A stretch of 64,000 nucleotides of DNA from Cladopsammia gracilis (lineage: Eukaryota; Cnidaria; Anthozoa; Scleractinia; Dendrophylliidae). Both the position numbers and the translations under genes were made by a program. The stretch is taken from positions 653,501 through 717,500 of the forward strand of contig JAJGOT010000256.1 of assembly GCA_022457155.1 (NCBI GenBank), read 5' to 3'. Below are positions 31,690-42,471 of the stretch, piece after piece (within the stretch, counting starts at the first letter, position 1; every line of letters starts with the position of its first letter). Below the pieces are notes generated by a model, which was not told where the DNA came from, ran no database searches, and saw nothing but the letters and a program-made list of their open reading frames with translations.

Positions 31690-31945
31690 AAATCGTGGTA
31701 AATAAGAGTCCACACCACGGAAAACCGGTGTAAATTTGTTTTTTACAACAATATTTAGAAAAAATACAAGGAAAAATCGAAGTCTTGTTACAAAACGTGA
31801 CAGCAAAGAAAGAGCAAGCGTTGTCTATAACTTTCTCGCAATCTGATTGGTTTCTTTCAAGCGCACGTGATGTTAGCGTCAGCACCGTTGTCTGGACTCT
31901 CATTTACCACTCACGTCGACCAATCAGATTGCGAGTTTAGCGGCA
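31690..31945. repeat. Inverted-repeat element, partial
   Basis: The arms include ATAAGAGTCCA / TGGACTCTCAT with GCAATCTGATTGG / CCAATCAGATTGC inside. The structure is imperfect. Confidence 0.5.
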
Positions 31946-31951
31946 ATTGTG

Positions 31952-32282
31952 GTAAAAATCATGTTTTCATGATTATGACTAGGAGCTTGCTGTAACTCAT
32001 TTCTTGCTTTATGATATTGAAATAGGAAGAAAAAAATCACCAAAAGTGGTTAAAGGCAAAGTAACCGCTAAAAAAGTCAGAATTACACAAGAATGGCAAT
32101 TTTTGATTTCTTGACCGCCTCTCATTTTGACAATTTGACGAAGAGTATTTCACTTCCATCCTTGCAATCCGACACTTTATCCCCAAACTACTGCTTCTAG
32201 CTGTTTTGCAATTGGTTTATAGAATATTTTTATCCAATTAAGTTGTATATATGGTGGCATTTGGCGATATGACATGAAAATT
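31952..32282 (-). repeat. Dispersed repeat family A, copy
   Basis: It runs from ATCATGTTTTCATGATTATG through CTTGACCGCCTCTCATTTTG to GGTGGCATTTGGCGATATGA. Confidence 0.75.
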
Positions 32283-32730
32283 AATCGGCGGGACACGGGT
32301 TAAGAGCTTTCGATCAGCGAAGTTGAATTTGTTTATAATCTCTCCGCTCCACTGTGATATTCGAAGCAGATCAAAAGTAGGCTTGACAATTAATTTTAAG
32401 GGTTAAAACTGAAAACACAGAAATTGGTGAACTATAATAGCCTTGCATTTTAAACTGTTTATCTACACTTTGGGTGACGTCTAGTACTCGCATCTCTTCA
32501 TAAAGGAGATCCGGAAAGAAAGTTACCACTATTTATCGTAGTGTTGATTGGTCCTCTGCATTTAAACGTTTTATATCAGGGTATGTTAGGGGCCGGGCTT
32601 AGGAGAATGCTTGGAATGGCGTTGTAATGTTTTTCCATATCATTTTAGTGCCTTTAAATAAAACTGAGCTTTTTAGTTCTTTTAGCTGAATATTTCGGCG
32701 GCAGAAAATGTTATACGAAAAGGAATTTAT
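32283..32730. other. Intergenic sequence, no gene recognised
   Basis: Nothing beyond short chance frames. Confidence 0.4.
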
Positions 32731-32732
32731 TA

Positions 32733-33574
32733 CAGTCAAACTTCTATTAAGCGGCGTAACCCCCCGGGCCCGGGGGGGGGGGGGGTGGGTGGGGTACTCC
32801 CCGAAAATTTGGGTGGGGTGTGCGACACGCTTCTTAAAACCCTTACCCTATTTCAGACCAAAATATGCGATTTTCCCTACCCTATTTCAGACCTGGATAC
32901 CCTATTTCAGACCAGGAAGTGCTTCCGTTTGCGTAAACATTTGAGAAGGGCTTCTAATTCTCGATGTTAATCAAACCTCATTTCTCAAGGGATGAAAAAA
33001 GTAGCTTCTTCTAAAAACCATACCCAATTCCAGACCAGAGTGCGCAAACCATGCCCTATTTCAGACCAAAATTAATGGTCAAATCTATACTCTATTTCAG
33101 TCCAAAACGGCTTGAAAACCATACCCTTTAGGGCCGCACATAGTATATAGCTTATATAAGGGAGTACCCCATCCCCGGGTTGAGCGGTCACCCTTTGGGA
33201 AAAGCCAACTGGCCGCTTATATTTTTTTAATAGAGGTGTTCCAAAATGATTTAGCATGTAATATGGCAAAAATTGAACTAGAATGCGAAATTGCTCACAT
33301 ACATGCCTGGCTATAGGATTTTGTAATGTTGTTTGAAAGGTAAATCTTTGTTGAGAACCACATCCTCAAAAGTTTTGCCATCACATTCAATATAAAACAA
33401 AAAAATCAGCTATGATTTGGGGCCGCGCCAATTGGGAAATCTAAACGGTGACCGCGTCCGCTTAATCAAGTCACCGCTTAAAAGAGGTCAAGTTTACAAT
33501 AAATATGGGGAGCGATTTCCTGGGATTTGATAAGTGACCGCTTAACAGAGGGCCGCTTAATAGAGAGTTGCCTG
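32733..33574. mobile_element. pogo/Tigger-like element interrupted by another element
   Basis: Ends CAGTCAAACTTCTATTAAGC / GCTTAATAGAGAGTTGCCTG are imperfect inverted repeats, with TA on the left (32731-32732). GACCGCTTA/TAAGCGGTC-type words recur inside. Positions 32764-33180 belong to a second element. Confidence 0.65.
32764..33180. mobile_element. CCCTATTTCAGACC repeat element, copy 2, nested
   Basis: The ends are inverted: G-run then TGGGTGGGGTACTCCC on the left, GGGAGTACCCCA..CCCGGG on the right. The interior has several TACCCTATTTCAGACC-like units. The Tigger-like sequence continues on both sides, so this element inserted into it. Confidence 0.65.
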
Positions 33575-33814
33575 TTTGTACAAACCGGAGGAGGCCCGGA
33601 AACATATTCTCCAAATCGAGTACGTGTAGTCAAATAACTTTCCTGAATCGAAGCTATTAAGAAAGAGTTAATTCTAGCATGCAGAGGGCGGGTGGGAAGC
33701 AGAGCTCTGGGCTAGAAGCAAGCTTATAACTGGTGGCATCAATGGTTGTGGAAGCGAGCAATATATCAAGCTCGAATTCCCAAAAGGGAATTGGAGGGTC
33801 TGAATGGGGGGGTC

Positions 33815-33905
33815 CACATGTCGGTTGTCGGTTAAAATTTCATTACTTTGTCGGTTGTCGGTTAAAATTTTCGACCTTTGTCAGTTGTCGGTAAATCTCA
33901 GTTAA
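33815..33905. repeat. TCGGTTGTCGGTTAAAATTT tandem repeat, left cluster
   Basis: Three units of about 30 bp with the core TTGTCGGTTGTCGGT. A second cluster lies at 36468-36580 in the same orientation. Confidence 0.75.
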
Positions 33906-34365
33906 TAATTAAAAATGCAAGCTCATGCAAGTTAATTATTCACATTTACTATGTAATTTGCGCAGTTTTAAGACTTTAAACTCTAGACAAAGTGTAAAAC
34001 TTGTAATAATTCATTATTTGATTGCACTTAAACCTAGTTAACTTTGTTTTTTAGCAACGTGATCGTCTACCCCACTTTTATTTGCAAATCTAGTATACCG
34101 ATAAAATCACCAAAGCTTTTATTCTAGATGTGAATTTGTTTTCCTGTCGATTACAGGGCATCGAAGTAAATCAAGAGCGGTAAATTTGACAAGAGTGAAA
34201 TGCCCACTTTGGCCTTTGGGATACGTAATTTTGTTAGCTACGGAAGTCTTTTTTTTTTCCCAAGACGTCCACAAACACTTATTACACTTATTATTCAACG
34301 GCTCTCGTGGCTTTACTGTGGGGTTTCTTTGTTTTTTTTTGCCAAACATTTCGCTGCCATGCGTA
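33906..34365. other. Intergenic sequence, no gene recognised
   Basis: AT-rich text with chance frames only. Confidence 0.4.
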
Positions 34366-34640
34366 TCAATCTGCACCGTTTAATGGATCTTTAATGATTT
34401 TACAATTATTATTACCTCTTACCGTCACATGTCGAGACGCACAAACAAATGCACGAACAGCCCTGCCGGATCGTGTAACATACGCTCTGTTGACAAGCTC
34501 TGAATGTTCTTCAAAGTCTGATTCCTCGTCATCCGAATCTGTCTCATACTCATCAATTTGTATTTCCCTGTGATCCTCAAACACCTCAGTAACATCCCCT
34601 TCGTCCACAAATTGTTTGCTAACAACGCGTTGTGGCGTGA
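34366..34640 (-). CDS. Hypothetical acidic exon with TRSGR motif (fragment)
   Basis: The minus-strand frame has an acidic block (ETDSDDEESDFEEHSE), then YVTRSGRAVRAF, and stops at 34366. An acidic stretch before a TRSGR-type basic motif is common in transposon-derived polyproteins. The 5' boundary is unknown and there is no neighbour to support a gene. Confidence 0.25.
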
Positions 34641-34886
34641 TTAGCGCGCGCAAAACACAGTTTGAGGTAAACAAACTGTTCAAACAAACAAAAAGATATT
34701 TAAAACCCATCTCACCGTTAACTTTCAATAGAAAGGACCGTTTCATTGAATACAGTGTTGTTTTATCTACCAAATTGACAAAGTAATTAACATTTGGCCC
34801 TTACTTTGAAGATAATTTGAAGCTTTTCTTTTCTAGGGAAGGACCCATTAAATTGCCGCGGGAAGTTTTCAACCAATCACAGGCTG

Positions 34887-34929
34887 ACTTTTGAGACGTC
34901 AATACGACTTTATATTGACGTCTCAAATG
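34887..34929. repeat. Short perfect hairpin
   Basis: TTTTGAGACGTCAATA and TATTGACGTCTCAAA are inverted around a short centre. Confidence 0.5.
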
Positions 34930-35069
34930 CAGGCAAAAGTTTAGGCAAAATTATCTGAGAATCATGACACAACAGCAGGGCGTCTCGTCGGCTAGCTTAC
35001 GAGCCGCTGTTCTAGAAATGAGCCCGCCGCTGCTCTCCGAAATGGAGGATCCCGGGGCTTTAAAGTAAT

Positions 35070-36320
35070 TTGTAGCGGAGCAGTCGCCGGGCCGAAGGCA
35101 AGGCTGCGCAGCCCCATACTCATAGAATCTATTGCCCGCATTTTTCATGGTCATGGCTAGCGGAATGTTTCGCGGGCGCGTGTGTGCCCGTCCGCCCGCC
35201 GTGTTGGAACAACATCCGCGATCTTAGCTTTGTTTTTCGCGCGGCGTGAGCTGGGTAAACACTTTAGTTGGATTGTTGTGTTGTTGTGTTTAGTGGAGAA
35301 TTAAAGTCGTTATTTCCCTGCAGTTTTTCGCGGTTTGCTACTCAAGACAGGGATACTAATTAAGGGATACTCAGAAGCCGCTTTAGTGGAAAAAGAAGAG
35401 CTTTCAGGGATAAAATCTTGCTTCGAGGAACTTCATATTATCAATGCAGGAGCAATGCGGGGAGATGCCTTGTTTTTATTACGGATTTCAGAACTGAAGA
35501 AGTTTTAACGAATTTCCAAGCAGTCCAGTGCTTTAAAGGTAAAATAAATCAAATTTTCTATGGTAATTTATGTTAATATCAATTTTTGATTGACTTTTCC
35601 TTTGTGTTCTCTTAAGTTTAAGTCGTGTTGTTATCTTGAATTTCATAGAGGACAGCTCTGCCTTGATGCACTATAAATGGTACGTGTTTGCTTTTAAACA
35701 TAAATCAATGGAGATTTGAATAAATTTTTTCGAAAGAAGATTGTGTTGTCCGTTTTTATGTCTTTGTTCATTCATTACATAGATTAAAAAGCGATTTTAT
35801 GTAAACAAAACAAGACTTAGATTTTCTGTCTTCATGCACTCGCGTCGCCTTATGAAAATAAGACGGCTTATGTTTGTGTATTTTTGCAATTGTGATTTCC
35901 AAATCAGTTTCTCCGGCAATTTTTGACAAGCAAAAACTGTATTTTATTCGGAAAGTAGTCGCACTAGTTATCAGTACAGACAGAGAAAAGTTGTTTTTGT
36001 GAACTTTTGTACGGTCTAAATGTACTGTGCAGACGGTCGGGTAATAAGCTTACTGTTTTTGAGAATTGCTAAAATTGAAAATAGCCCGGTCGTTAATCTT
36101 AATTCTTGTGCTTCCAACCTTTCACCTTAGGCCCATTTCAAACGTCGAACTTCACATGTGCCGAACCTAATGCAAATGAGCATAATCTATTGTTCTTGCT
36201 CATTTGCATTAGGTTCGGCACACGTGAAGTTCGACGTTTGAACTGGGCCTTAGTTAAGTTTCACCTTCGTTAAGCTTGTTCAAAGTGCGACGCTGTTAGG
36301 CTTGCCTATCTATATATATT
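35070..36320 (+). repeat. 1.2-kb dispersed repeat, copy 2
   Basis: It aligns with the reverse complement of 5264-6500 from the CpG-rich end (TAGCGGAATGTTTCGCGGGC) to CGACGCTGTTAGGCTTG. This copy contains the 120-bp MITE at 36130-36249. A possible first-exon end lies at CTTTAAAG/GTAAAATA (about 35540). Confidence 0.75.
36130..36249. mobile_element. PIF/Harbinger-type MITE with a known empty site
   Basis: The palindromic unit has ends GGCCCATTTCAAACGTCGAA / TTCGACGTTTGAACTGGGCC. TTA flanks it at 36127-36129 and 36250-36252. The paralogous repeat copy at 5351-5353 has a single TAA (the same bases on the other strand) and no insert. Confidence 0.9.
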
Positions 36321-36467
36321 AGACAGGAAATTCTATAATTGACGAAATTTGGAATTAATGTGGCTACGTCTGGTGAAATAGAGCCCGCCAAAGGATCCGG
36401 ACATTTCCTGCGCTAAAAATAAAACCAAAATGCTCTTTTTTCTGAATACAAACATCCCTATAACGTC

Positions 36468-36580
36468 GGACCATGTCGGTTGTCGGTTAGAATTTATTTG
36501 TCGCTAGTCGGTAATTTTTTCCTCGTTTTGTCGGTAGTCAGTAATATTTTTCGCCCTTTGTCGATAGTCGGTTAACCCCA
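36468..36580. repeat. TCGGTTGTCGGT tandem repeat, right cluster
   Basis: Units of about 30 bp with TGTCGGTTGTCGGTTAGAAT and variants, followed by AACCCCATTCACACCCTCGA. A similar phrase (GAGGGTCTGAATGGGG) is inverted just left of the cluster at 33815, so the two may be ends of one larger element. Confidence 0.7.
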
Positions 36581-36874
36581 TTCACACCCTCGAATTGCGA
36601 ATAAAATTGCCATGCCGCCATAACTTTAGTTTTATTAAATGAATGAGGTTAATACCAAAATCCCGTCAATCAATTAATCTGTCAGTTGTACTCTGTCTTC
36701 AGCCAACAAAGAGTTCGATGATTCGAATCCTCAGTTCAGAAATAAAAAAACTGAGAAAGAAAAAAAAGTGCGCCAACCACTAAACGTGACAGCGTTTCGT
36801 TTGCAAGCGTCATCGCCAACATCGGCCGGCTGCATGAGCTCTTTCTCTATCAGACAAATGCAAGGAAAAATGCA

Positions 36875-36962
36875 ATTAACTACCTAGAATCTAACCCGGA
36901 ACCTCTTGCATGCTAACATCTTTCCTTCATCACTACACCATTGCGTTGATAAAAAGTGCTTT
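36875..36962 (-). other. tRNA-Ala(AGC)-like pseudogene or SINE head
   Basis: The minus strand has an A-box-like TGGTGTAGTGATGAAGG, an anticodon-arm-like GTTAGCATGC and a T-arm-like GGTTCCGGGTTAGATTCT. It resembles tRNA-Ala(AGC) but the arms no longer pair fully. Confidence 0.45.
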
Positions 36963-37329
36963 TTAATGATACATCAGTCTATAACGGATCCGGCACCCTA
37001 TCCCTATATCTAAACTAAGCATTAATGTTGCATAGATCTAATAATCGCTTTATCTAGGCCCAACTTTATTTAATAATGATTGCCTACTTTCGTCCTAATC
37101 CAGGCATAAACTAAAGCAGAAATGGCACTGACCATTACGAAAGGCTAGTGAATGTTAATGATGGCATCGACCATGAATGGAGTAGCCCATGCAGTACCTT
37201 GTGTGCACCTCTGATTTCATTCGTTTACTTTAACAATAGACTTTATTGTTATCAGGGCTAGGGACATTGTTTAGCACTTTTATCCATTGTTTTCTCAACC
37301 AGTGGTGTTGCCGCTTCAGTGTGAGGTAC

Positions 37330-37930
37330 TGTTTGCCCCTAAAAAATGGCATCCACTGTTTACAAAAGGGAAATCAGCTCCTGCGTTTACCACCCATTAG
37401 TTGTTAGATGTACTCATGATACTCCTTGATATACTGTAAATGCCATTCTCAGTTCTTAGCGTTGGGTCTGCGTTTAACGTGGGTGGGGTGAATAGAGCAT
37501 AATTATATTCTTGTTTGTCCCTAAAAATGGCATCGACCGTTTACGCAAAGGAAATCAGCTTCTGCGATATGACTTGGAGCCAGTAACTTCCTAACATTAC
37601 CACCCAGTAGTTGTTAGATATTCTCAGGATACTCCTGCATATACTGTAAATACAGTCAAACCTCTCTACAACGGCCACCTTGGAACAGACCTTTCTGGCC
37701 GTTGTACGGTGGAGTGGCCGTTATGGGGAGATTATCAATTATAGCATTTGAGTGATCGAATGAGAAGTCGGGACAAGAAAACATGGCCGTTGTGGAGAGG
37801 TGGCCGTTATGGGGAGTGGCCGTTATGGGGAGTGGCCGTTATGGGGAGTGGCCGTTATTAGAGGTTCTACTATACCATCCTTCTTGTCGTCGGGTCTGCG
37901 TTTAACTGAACGTGGGTGGCGTGTATAGAG
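37330..37930. repeat. Tandem duplication of about 170-200 bp, second copy split by a MITE
   Basis: Shared words in order are AAATGGCATC.AC.GTTTACG, GGAAATCAGCT, ACCACCCA.TAGTTGTTAGAT, TATACTGTAAA and GGGTCTGCGTTTAAC. They occur from 37345 and again from 37520. Confidence 0.75.
37653..37872. mobile_element. pogo/Tigger-like MITE with GTGGCCGTTATGGGGA repeats
   Basis: The left end is CAGTCAAACCTCTCTACAAC and the right end is AGAGGTTCTACTA, flanked by TA at 37651-37652 and 37873-37874. Four units of GGGGAGTGGCCGTTAT stand near the right end. The first copy of the host duplication (37434-37446) lacks the insert. Confidence 0.75.
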
Positions 37931-38131
37931 CATATATTCTTGACAGCTCCTTATGAGGATGAGCCCTGGACCAGTAAGATAATTATTATCCAATTTCTGA
38001 CTATGTTAAGGACAATGGTTTTAAACAAACAAAACAGGCAGAACAAATCGGTTGTTCAGATTTCTAAGAACATTTTAATAATGACTTATAATAAGTTTGA
38101 TTTACAAGCACGTTCTTGTAAGTGATTTTGT

Positions 38132-39079
38132 TTACTGTTTTTCACAAGTTAAAACTTTCTTGTAAGCATCCCGGAACCGTTTTTGTGTCAAACCATAGAT
38201 GATAGGATTAATAGCAGAACTTGCTGCAGCTGTGAAAGGCATAATAAGGTAAACCTGACGTTTTAGGCGATACTCTCCCTGAAGCGTGTCCAAAAACTCG
38301 ATTGTGAAACTCGGTGTCCAACAAATTACAAACGCGATCAGTATAGCAAAAAGAATTTTCGTGACTTTGACGTCTTCAGCAAAGAATTTCTGGGCATCTT
38401 CGCGCAGCGTGGAGTCCGCAATTCGGGCGAAATGAGAGTGAACTTTACGGAACACTTTGTAATAGCAAAATGACATAACGGGATAGGTCACGGCAATCAA
38501 AACCGAGTAAGGACCCAGAATACGGGCTTGTTTGTTTTCGTTCCCACTCTTGCAAGAGAAACAGGCTAGTTGACCGGCATTGAAACAGAACCCCTGCAAC
38601 GCAAGTGGGATAATAAACACTCCAGAAAAAATTGCACACACAGCAATCGATAAGAGAACATTGTTTTTAGTGTACATCCTTTGATAAATGTTCACCGACC
38701 AGACCATTTTGACGTAACGATTGAGTGCTATGAGCGTCACGTTAAGAAGCGAAAAACTGGCGAAGAAGTAGGTTAAGGTACCTTGTGTCTGACAAATTGT
38801 ATCGCCAAAGGGCCATCTTCCAAGAAACACCACAATCAAACCCAACAAGCCACAAAGTAGTGTTAACAAGAAGTCTGAAACTGCTAATGCGACAATGTAG
38901 TAGTTCTGGAGTTTTCGAAGCGCAGGAAATTTATAGATTGCCAAGCAAAGAATGATGTTTCCAACCAGTGCTGCTAATATTACGACAGAACCTAAGGTAG
39001 ATTCGACAATAGTTAGCCACAGTTGTCTGCTCTTAAGAGCCTCTTCGATGCCTCGTTTCCTTTCTAATGTGTCAGTCAT
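38132..39079 (-). CDS. Class A GPCR, single exon, NRY type (melatonin/moody-like group)
   Basis: The first ATG in frame is at 39079, giving 315 residues; an in-frame TTG upstream is not used here. Seven hydrophobic segments are present. Landmarks are GN in TM1, ALAVSDFLLT in TM2, WPFGDTIC with the TM3 cysteine, LNRYVKMV (NRY in place of DRY), a cysteine-rich extracellular loop 2 (CFNAGQLACFSC), CWTP in TM6, NPIIYG in TM7 and the basic helix 8 TQKRFRDAYKK. NRY and the TM7 motif are features of melatonin-receptor-like and moody-like receptors, which are numerous and mostly orphan in corals. It sits in the plasma membrane. It is intronless and ends in TAA at 38134-38132. Confidence 0.88.
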   Translation of the reverse strand: MTDTLERKRGIEEALKSRQLWLTIVESTLGSVVILAALVGNIILCLAIYKFPALRKLQNYYIVALAVSDFLLTLLCGLLGLIVVFLGRWPFGDTICQTQGTLTYFFASFSLLNVTLIALNRYVKMVWSVNIYQRMYTKNNVLLSIAVCAIFSGVFIIPLALQGFCFNAGQLACFSCKSGNENKQARILGPYSVLIAVTYPVMSFCYYKVFRKVHSHFARIADSTLREDAQKFFAEDVKVTKILFAILIAFVICWTPSFTIEFLDTLQGEYRLKRQVYLIMPFTAAASSAINPIIYGLTQKRFRDAYKKVLTCEKQ

Positions 39080-39393
39080 TTTGCAAAACTGCTTGGTTTG
39101 TTTCAATTTTACGCCAGTCGTGCTGCAGAACTCAATTTAGTGATTGTTACAAAGTTAACTTAAAGGTTATACCAATTTTATATCGCGGCATCCGTGACAT
39201 TTTATTAAAAGTTTGTGAAAACGCTTTCTCATTAGAGTAGTTTTTAATTAATTTCACCCACCGCGAGGTGCGATTATCAATATTGAGCCGATCAAATAAG
39301 TGTGTGTTTTCATGATCGTTCCTTTTTTAATTAGAAGTATCGTTGTTTTCCTTTTCGTTGGTTAAGCTGTTTCAAGTGAGTCACAGAAAAATC

Positions 39394-39530
39394 GGGTGTT
39401 TCTTGGTGTTGCGGAAGCCATTGTTGGTTAGCTTTTGTGTTGTGGTGTGGGTATTGTTTAGTGTCTTTTGAATCTTTTGTTTTACGTCATTTGGTGATCA
39501 CACCATCCGCAACACCAAGAAACTACCGAA
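39394..39530. repeat. Short-arm inverted repeat
   Basis: GTTTCTTGGTGTTGCGG and CCGCAACACCAAGAAAC are inverted, about 100 bp apart. Possibly a small MITE. Confidence 0.5.
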
Positions 39531-40034
39531 AAATCTTTATCGCTAAATGAAATGCGTTTCTCTACCGGCCGATTCATTTAACAATGGGAGACAGCGAAAA
39601 CTAATGTGTTTGCTTTTTGTTATTAATAATTTTTATTGCATAGTCTTTTGTTTACAAACGTGGTATCAATAAAAAATAATATAATCATCGCATCGCATCG
39701 ATGAAAGAGACACATTAAATAATGATATTCAGTAAATAATAATATTCAGTAAAAATAATGATTATGATATTCAGTAAAAATAATATTCAGATAAAATTCA
39801 GTAAAAATAACTTGCTGAAAACGATAAAATGAAACTTTAAATACAACTAAGATTTGAGAACACAGCCCGGCTTTCTATAATGTGGTGGGGAACTCTCTGA
39901 AGCAAAGTTTTGCTAGAGTTGAGTTCTTGATCTTTTATGCCTTATTTGAACAGACGATCCCGCAAAAACTTCCAGATGTTTGAAGTGCTTTAACATTTTC
40001 TTTTTCAGTCGGCAATGAATCGCATCATAGCAAC
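39531..40034. other. Intergenic sequence, no gene recognised
   Basis: AATATTCAGTAAAAATAA repeats lie at 39720-39810. No coding signal. Confidence 0.45.
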
Positions 40035-42471
40035 GCTTTAAACACAGAATTGAAAAATAGTCGAATGTGGTTTTGTGTTTTCTTCCCGAAAAGAGCACTA
40101 TATAAACATTAATTGAAGATATGATTCTGTTCATGACATCAATAATCGCAGGCGACACGATCAGCAATCGAAAGTCGGGTTCTCTTTATGACAGCCTTTC
40201 ATTTCTATCAACAAAGTTAAATACAAATTAAAGCTTTTCTTTTAACTTATGTGGCATGATCTGGTTGCCAAAGCGACGTGCGCGATCCATGAACAATACC
40301 CTTTTGAGGTGCAAGACTGGACTGACTCGTCTTCATTCGTCCTCAGTCTTCTCTGTGGTCTCTCTGGTTAACCTCGTCCCCAGGGCCTTCTCCGCTTTCA
40401 AAATGCCGGCGGGCGCTGGGGCGGGCGAAGGAATTTGGCACGTGACAACGATGAAATGGCATTTTCGGAGGTTATTTTCAGCTGATTGGCAGGTGGAAAC
40501 CGTTCAGTGTTAGTTTTTACGAAACGAAGACATTTCATCAAGTTCTACGCGACAGTTCTTGGAGAATTTTGCCAACCTTCTCTGGGTTTTCTATAAGCCT
40601 ATCCCGCCATTTTGAAAGCGAAGAAACCTCTGAGGACGAGGTTCGCCTCTTGTTGAGAGGCGTGTGACAGGGTTCGCGCTCCCTTTCGAGTGCCTCTAAA
40701 AACTCTGGCACTGAGAAATCACAAGCTCACATTTACAATCAGTGTCGGAAGTCGTTGGAACAGCCTTCCCATGTCCTCTATTTCAATGTTGGATCACACA
40801 ATGAAAGTGCGTCTTCATTTTAATTCTTCGACAACATTGAAACGTGGGGAAGGAGTGTAAATTACTCGCTTGCGGGGATGCAAGAGGTACACAGGAATCT
40901 CCTCGGATTCAATCTTCTTTATTTCAACTTAAATCAATCGATTTCTATGAATCTCTTCTCTCTCAGGGTATACTCTCTTACAAGCCAGTTTTTCACGCGA
41001 CTTTATAGTACGTTGTAAACATGTTTGCGCTCTTTCCAGAGATGGTTACATGTGGGAGTATGCATTGATAGGAAAGCACGTAAGGGTGTTCTCTCACAAA
41101 GATACTCATTGAAAATTTAACAATACCAACTGGAACGAGAAGACAAACAAGGGCTAACCAATCCGAGACATAGAAACAGAAATGTTGTGACAGTCTTGAA
41201 CTTGACTTTGTCTTAAAGGAGGACTCAGCACTGGTTGGCGGGAAATTGCGCAAACATGGCTACAGCCTTAACTACTCAAAAACGTTACTCTCAGGAAAAA
41301 ACGTCCTCGAAGGACAACTGTGCGAGCTGAAATTAAGAAGTGATTACCAAAAATACACTGACGATAATATTGGTTTACATTTATAAAATTAAGCAATATT
41401 TTAGCTCTCTAACAACTGTGTTCCATCGTTTTTTCAGAACTTGTAGCCTGATTGTTTACGAATAAATTTCAACCGTCATTCTATTGAGACAGTGATAACT
41501 TCTAGAAAATTTTAAATATGCAATCGTAAAGCCCCGTCATTTTCGGATCTTTTGTCCTTCTATTTTCCTTCGTTGCCTACGAAGGATGTTGGTTCTTCAA
41601 CCCCTCCAACCAGGTTTTCGTAGTCTGAGTGGGTGGCTGAACCTCAGCAGACTTATCAGGATTTTTCTTTGCCAGCTTGTTCAGTGTTCCTATCTGGCAT
41701 TCACAGCTACCGTAGCGGCCTCGGAACATAAGTCAGACCCACTATACTACCTCCCGACAGGCTACCCCTTCATCTCAACTGCTGTCCACCTCCTACGACG
41801 AGGACCGTTAGGGGTTGGACTTGGCTTCCAAACAAGACCTAGATGATATTTAGAATGTCACAGTGAAAACAAATGAATTTCTTTGATCTCTCATGTGAAG
41901 TTTATTTTACAGTCATCATTGGCCTTATGTTTGATAACATACGAATTGATTTTGAGTCATGTCAGAAGAAAGTCCTTCTCCTTCAGAAGAATTCAAAATT
42001 GGTGTTACTAATTCTCGTGGAAACTGCATATTCAAACGAGACCACCGCACATAACGATAAATTTTTTTTGTCACAGCCATCATCAATCGCACCAGTTGAG
42101 AGACTTGCAGTTGTAAGGCCTTGTCTCAGTGCCAGTACCATCAAAGTAAATGAGTCCACTCCATTCAACTCGATTAACTGCTTGTGCTATGGACTTACAG
42201 GGCTGGCTGGGTTTCCCATAAGTTGCAGAGTCCCTTCCCGTCTGGGAAACATAGACCTCCGTGTACCCAGAGGTTTGGGTGCCTAAGAATAATTGTCAAT
42301 AAAGACAAAGTCAGAAAAATACACAAATGTGTTTGGTAAGCGCTTCTGCCAGAAACAAAGTGCATCATTTTCTATTCTTACTAACTGAATGCCTAATATT
42401 TTTGAGCAAGAAATGAGCGAAATTGAGTTTTTAAGATCTGCCGTGAAATCCAGATTTTGCTCGGTACTTAG

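Noticed and set aside
34366..34773. Full 135-codon minus-strand frame as a gene
   Set aside because: Only the C-terminal acidic/TRSGR part looks protein-like; the first 45 codons are low quality, so I list just a fragment.
41873..42286. 137-codon plus-strand frame across the deletion junction in unit 1
   Set aside because: It is antisense to the decayed gene and exists only because of the deletion; the equivalent frame in unit 2 is shorter and different.
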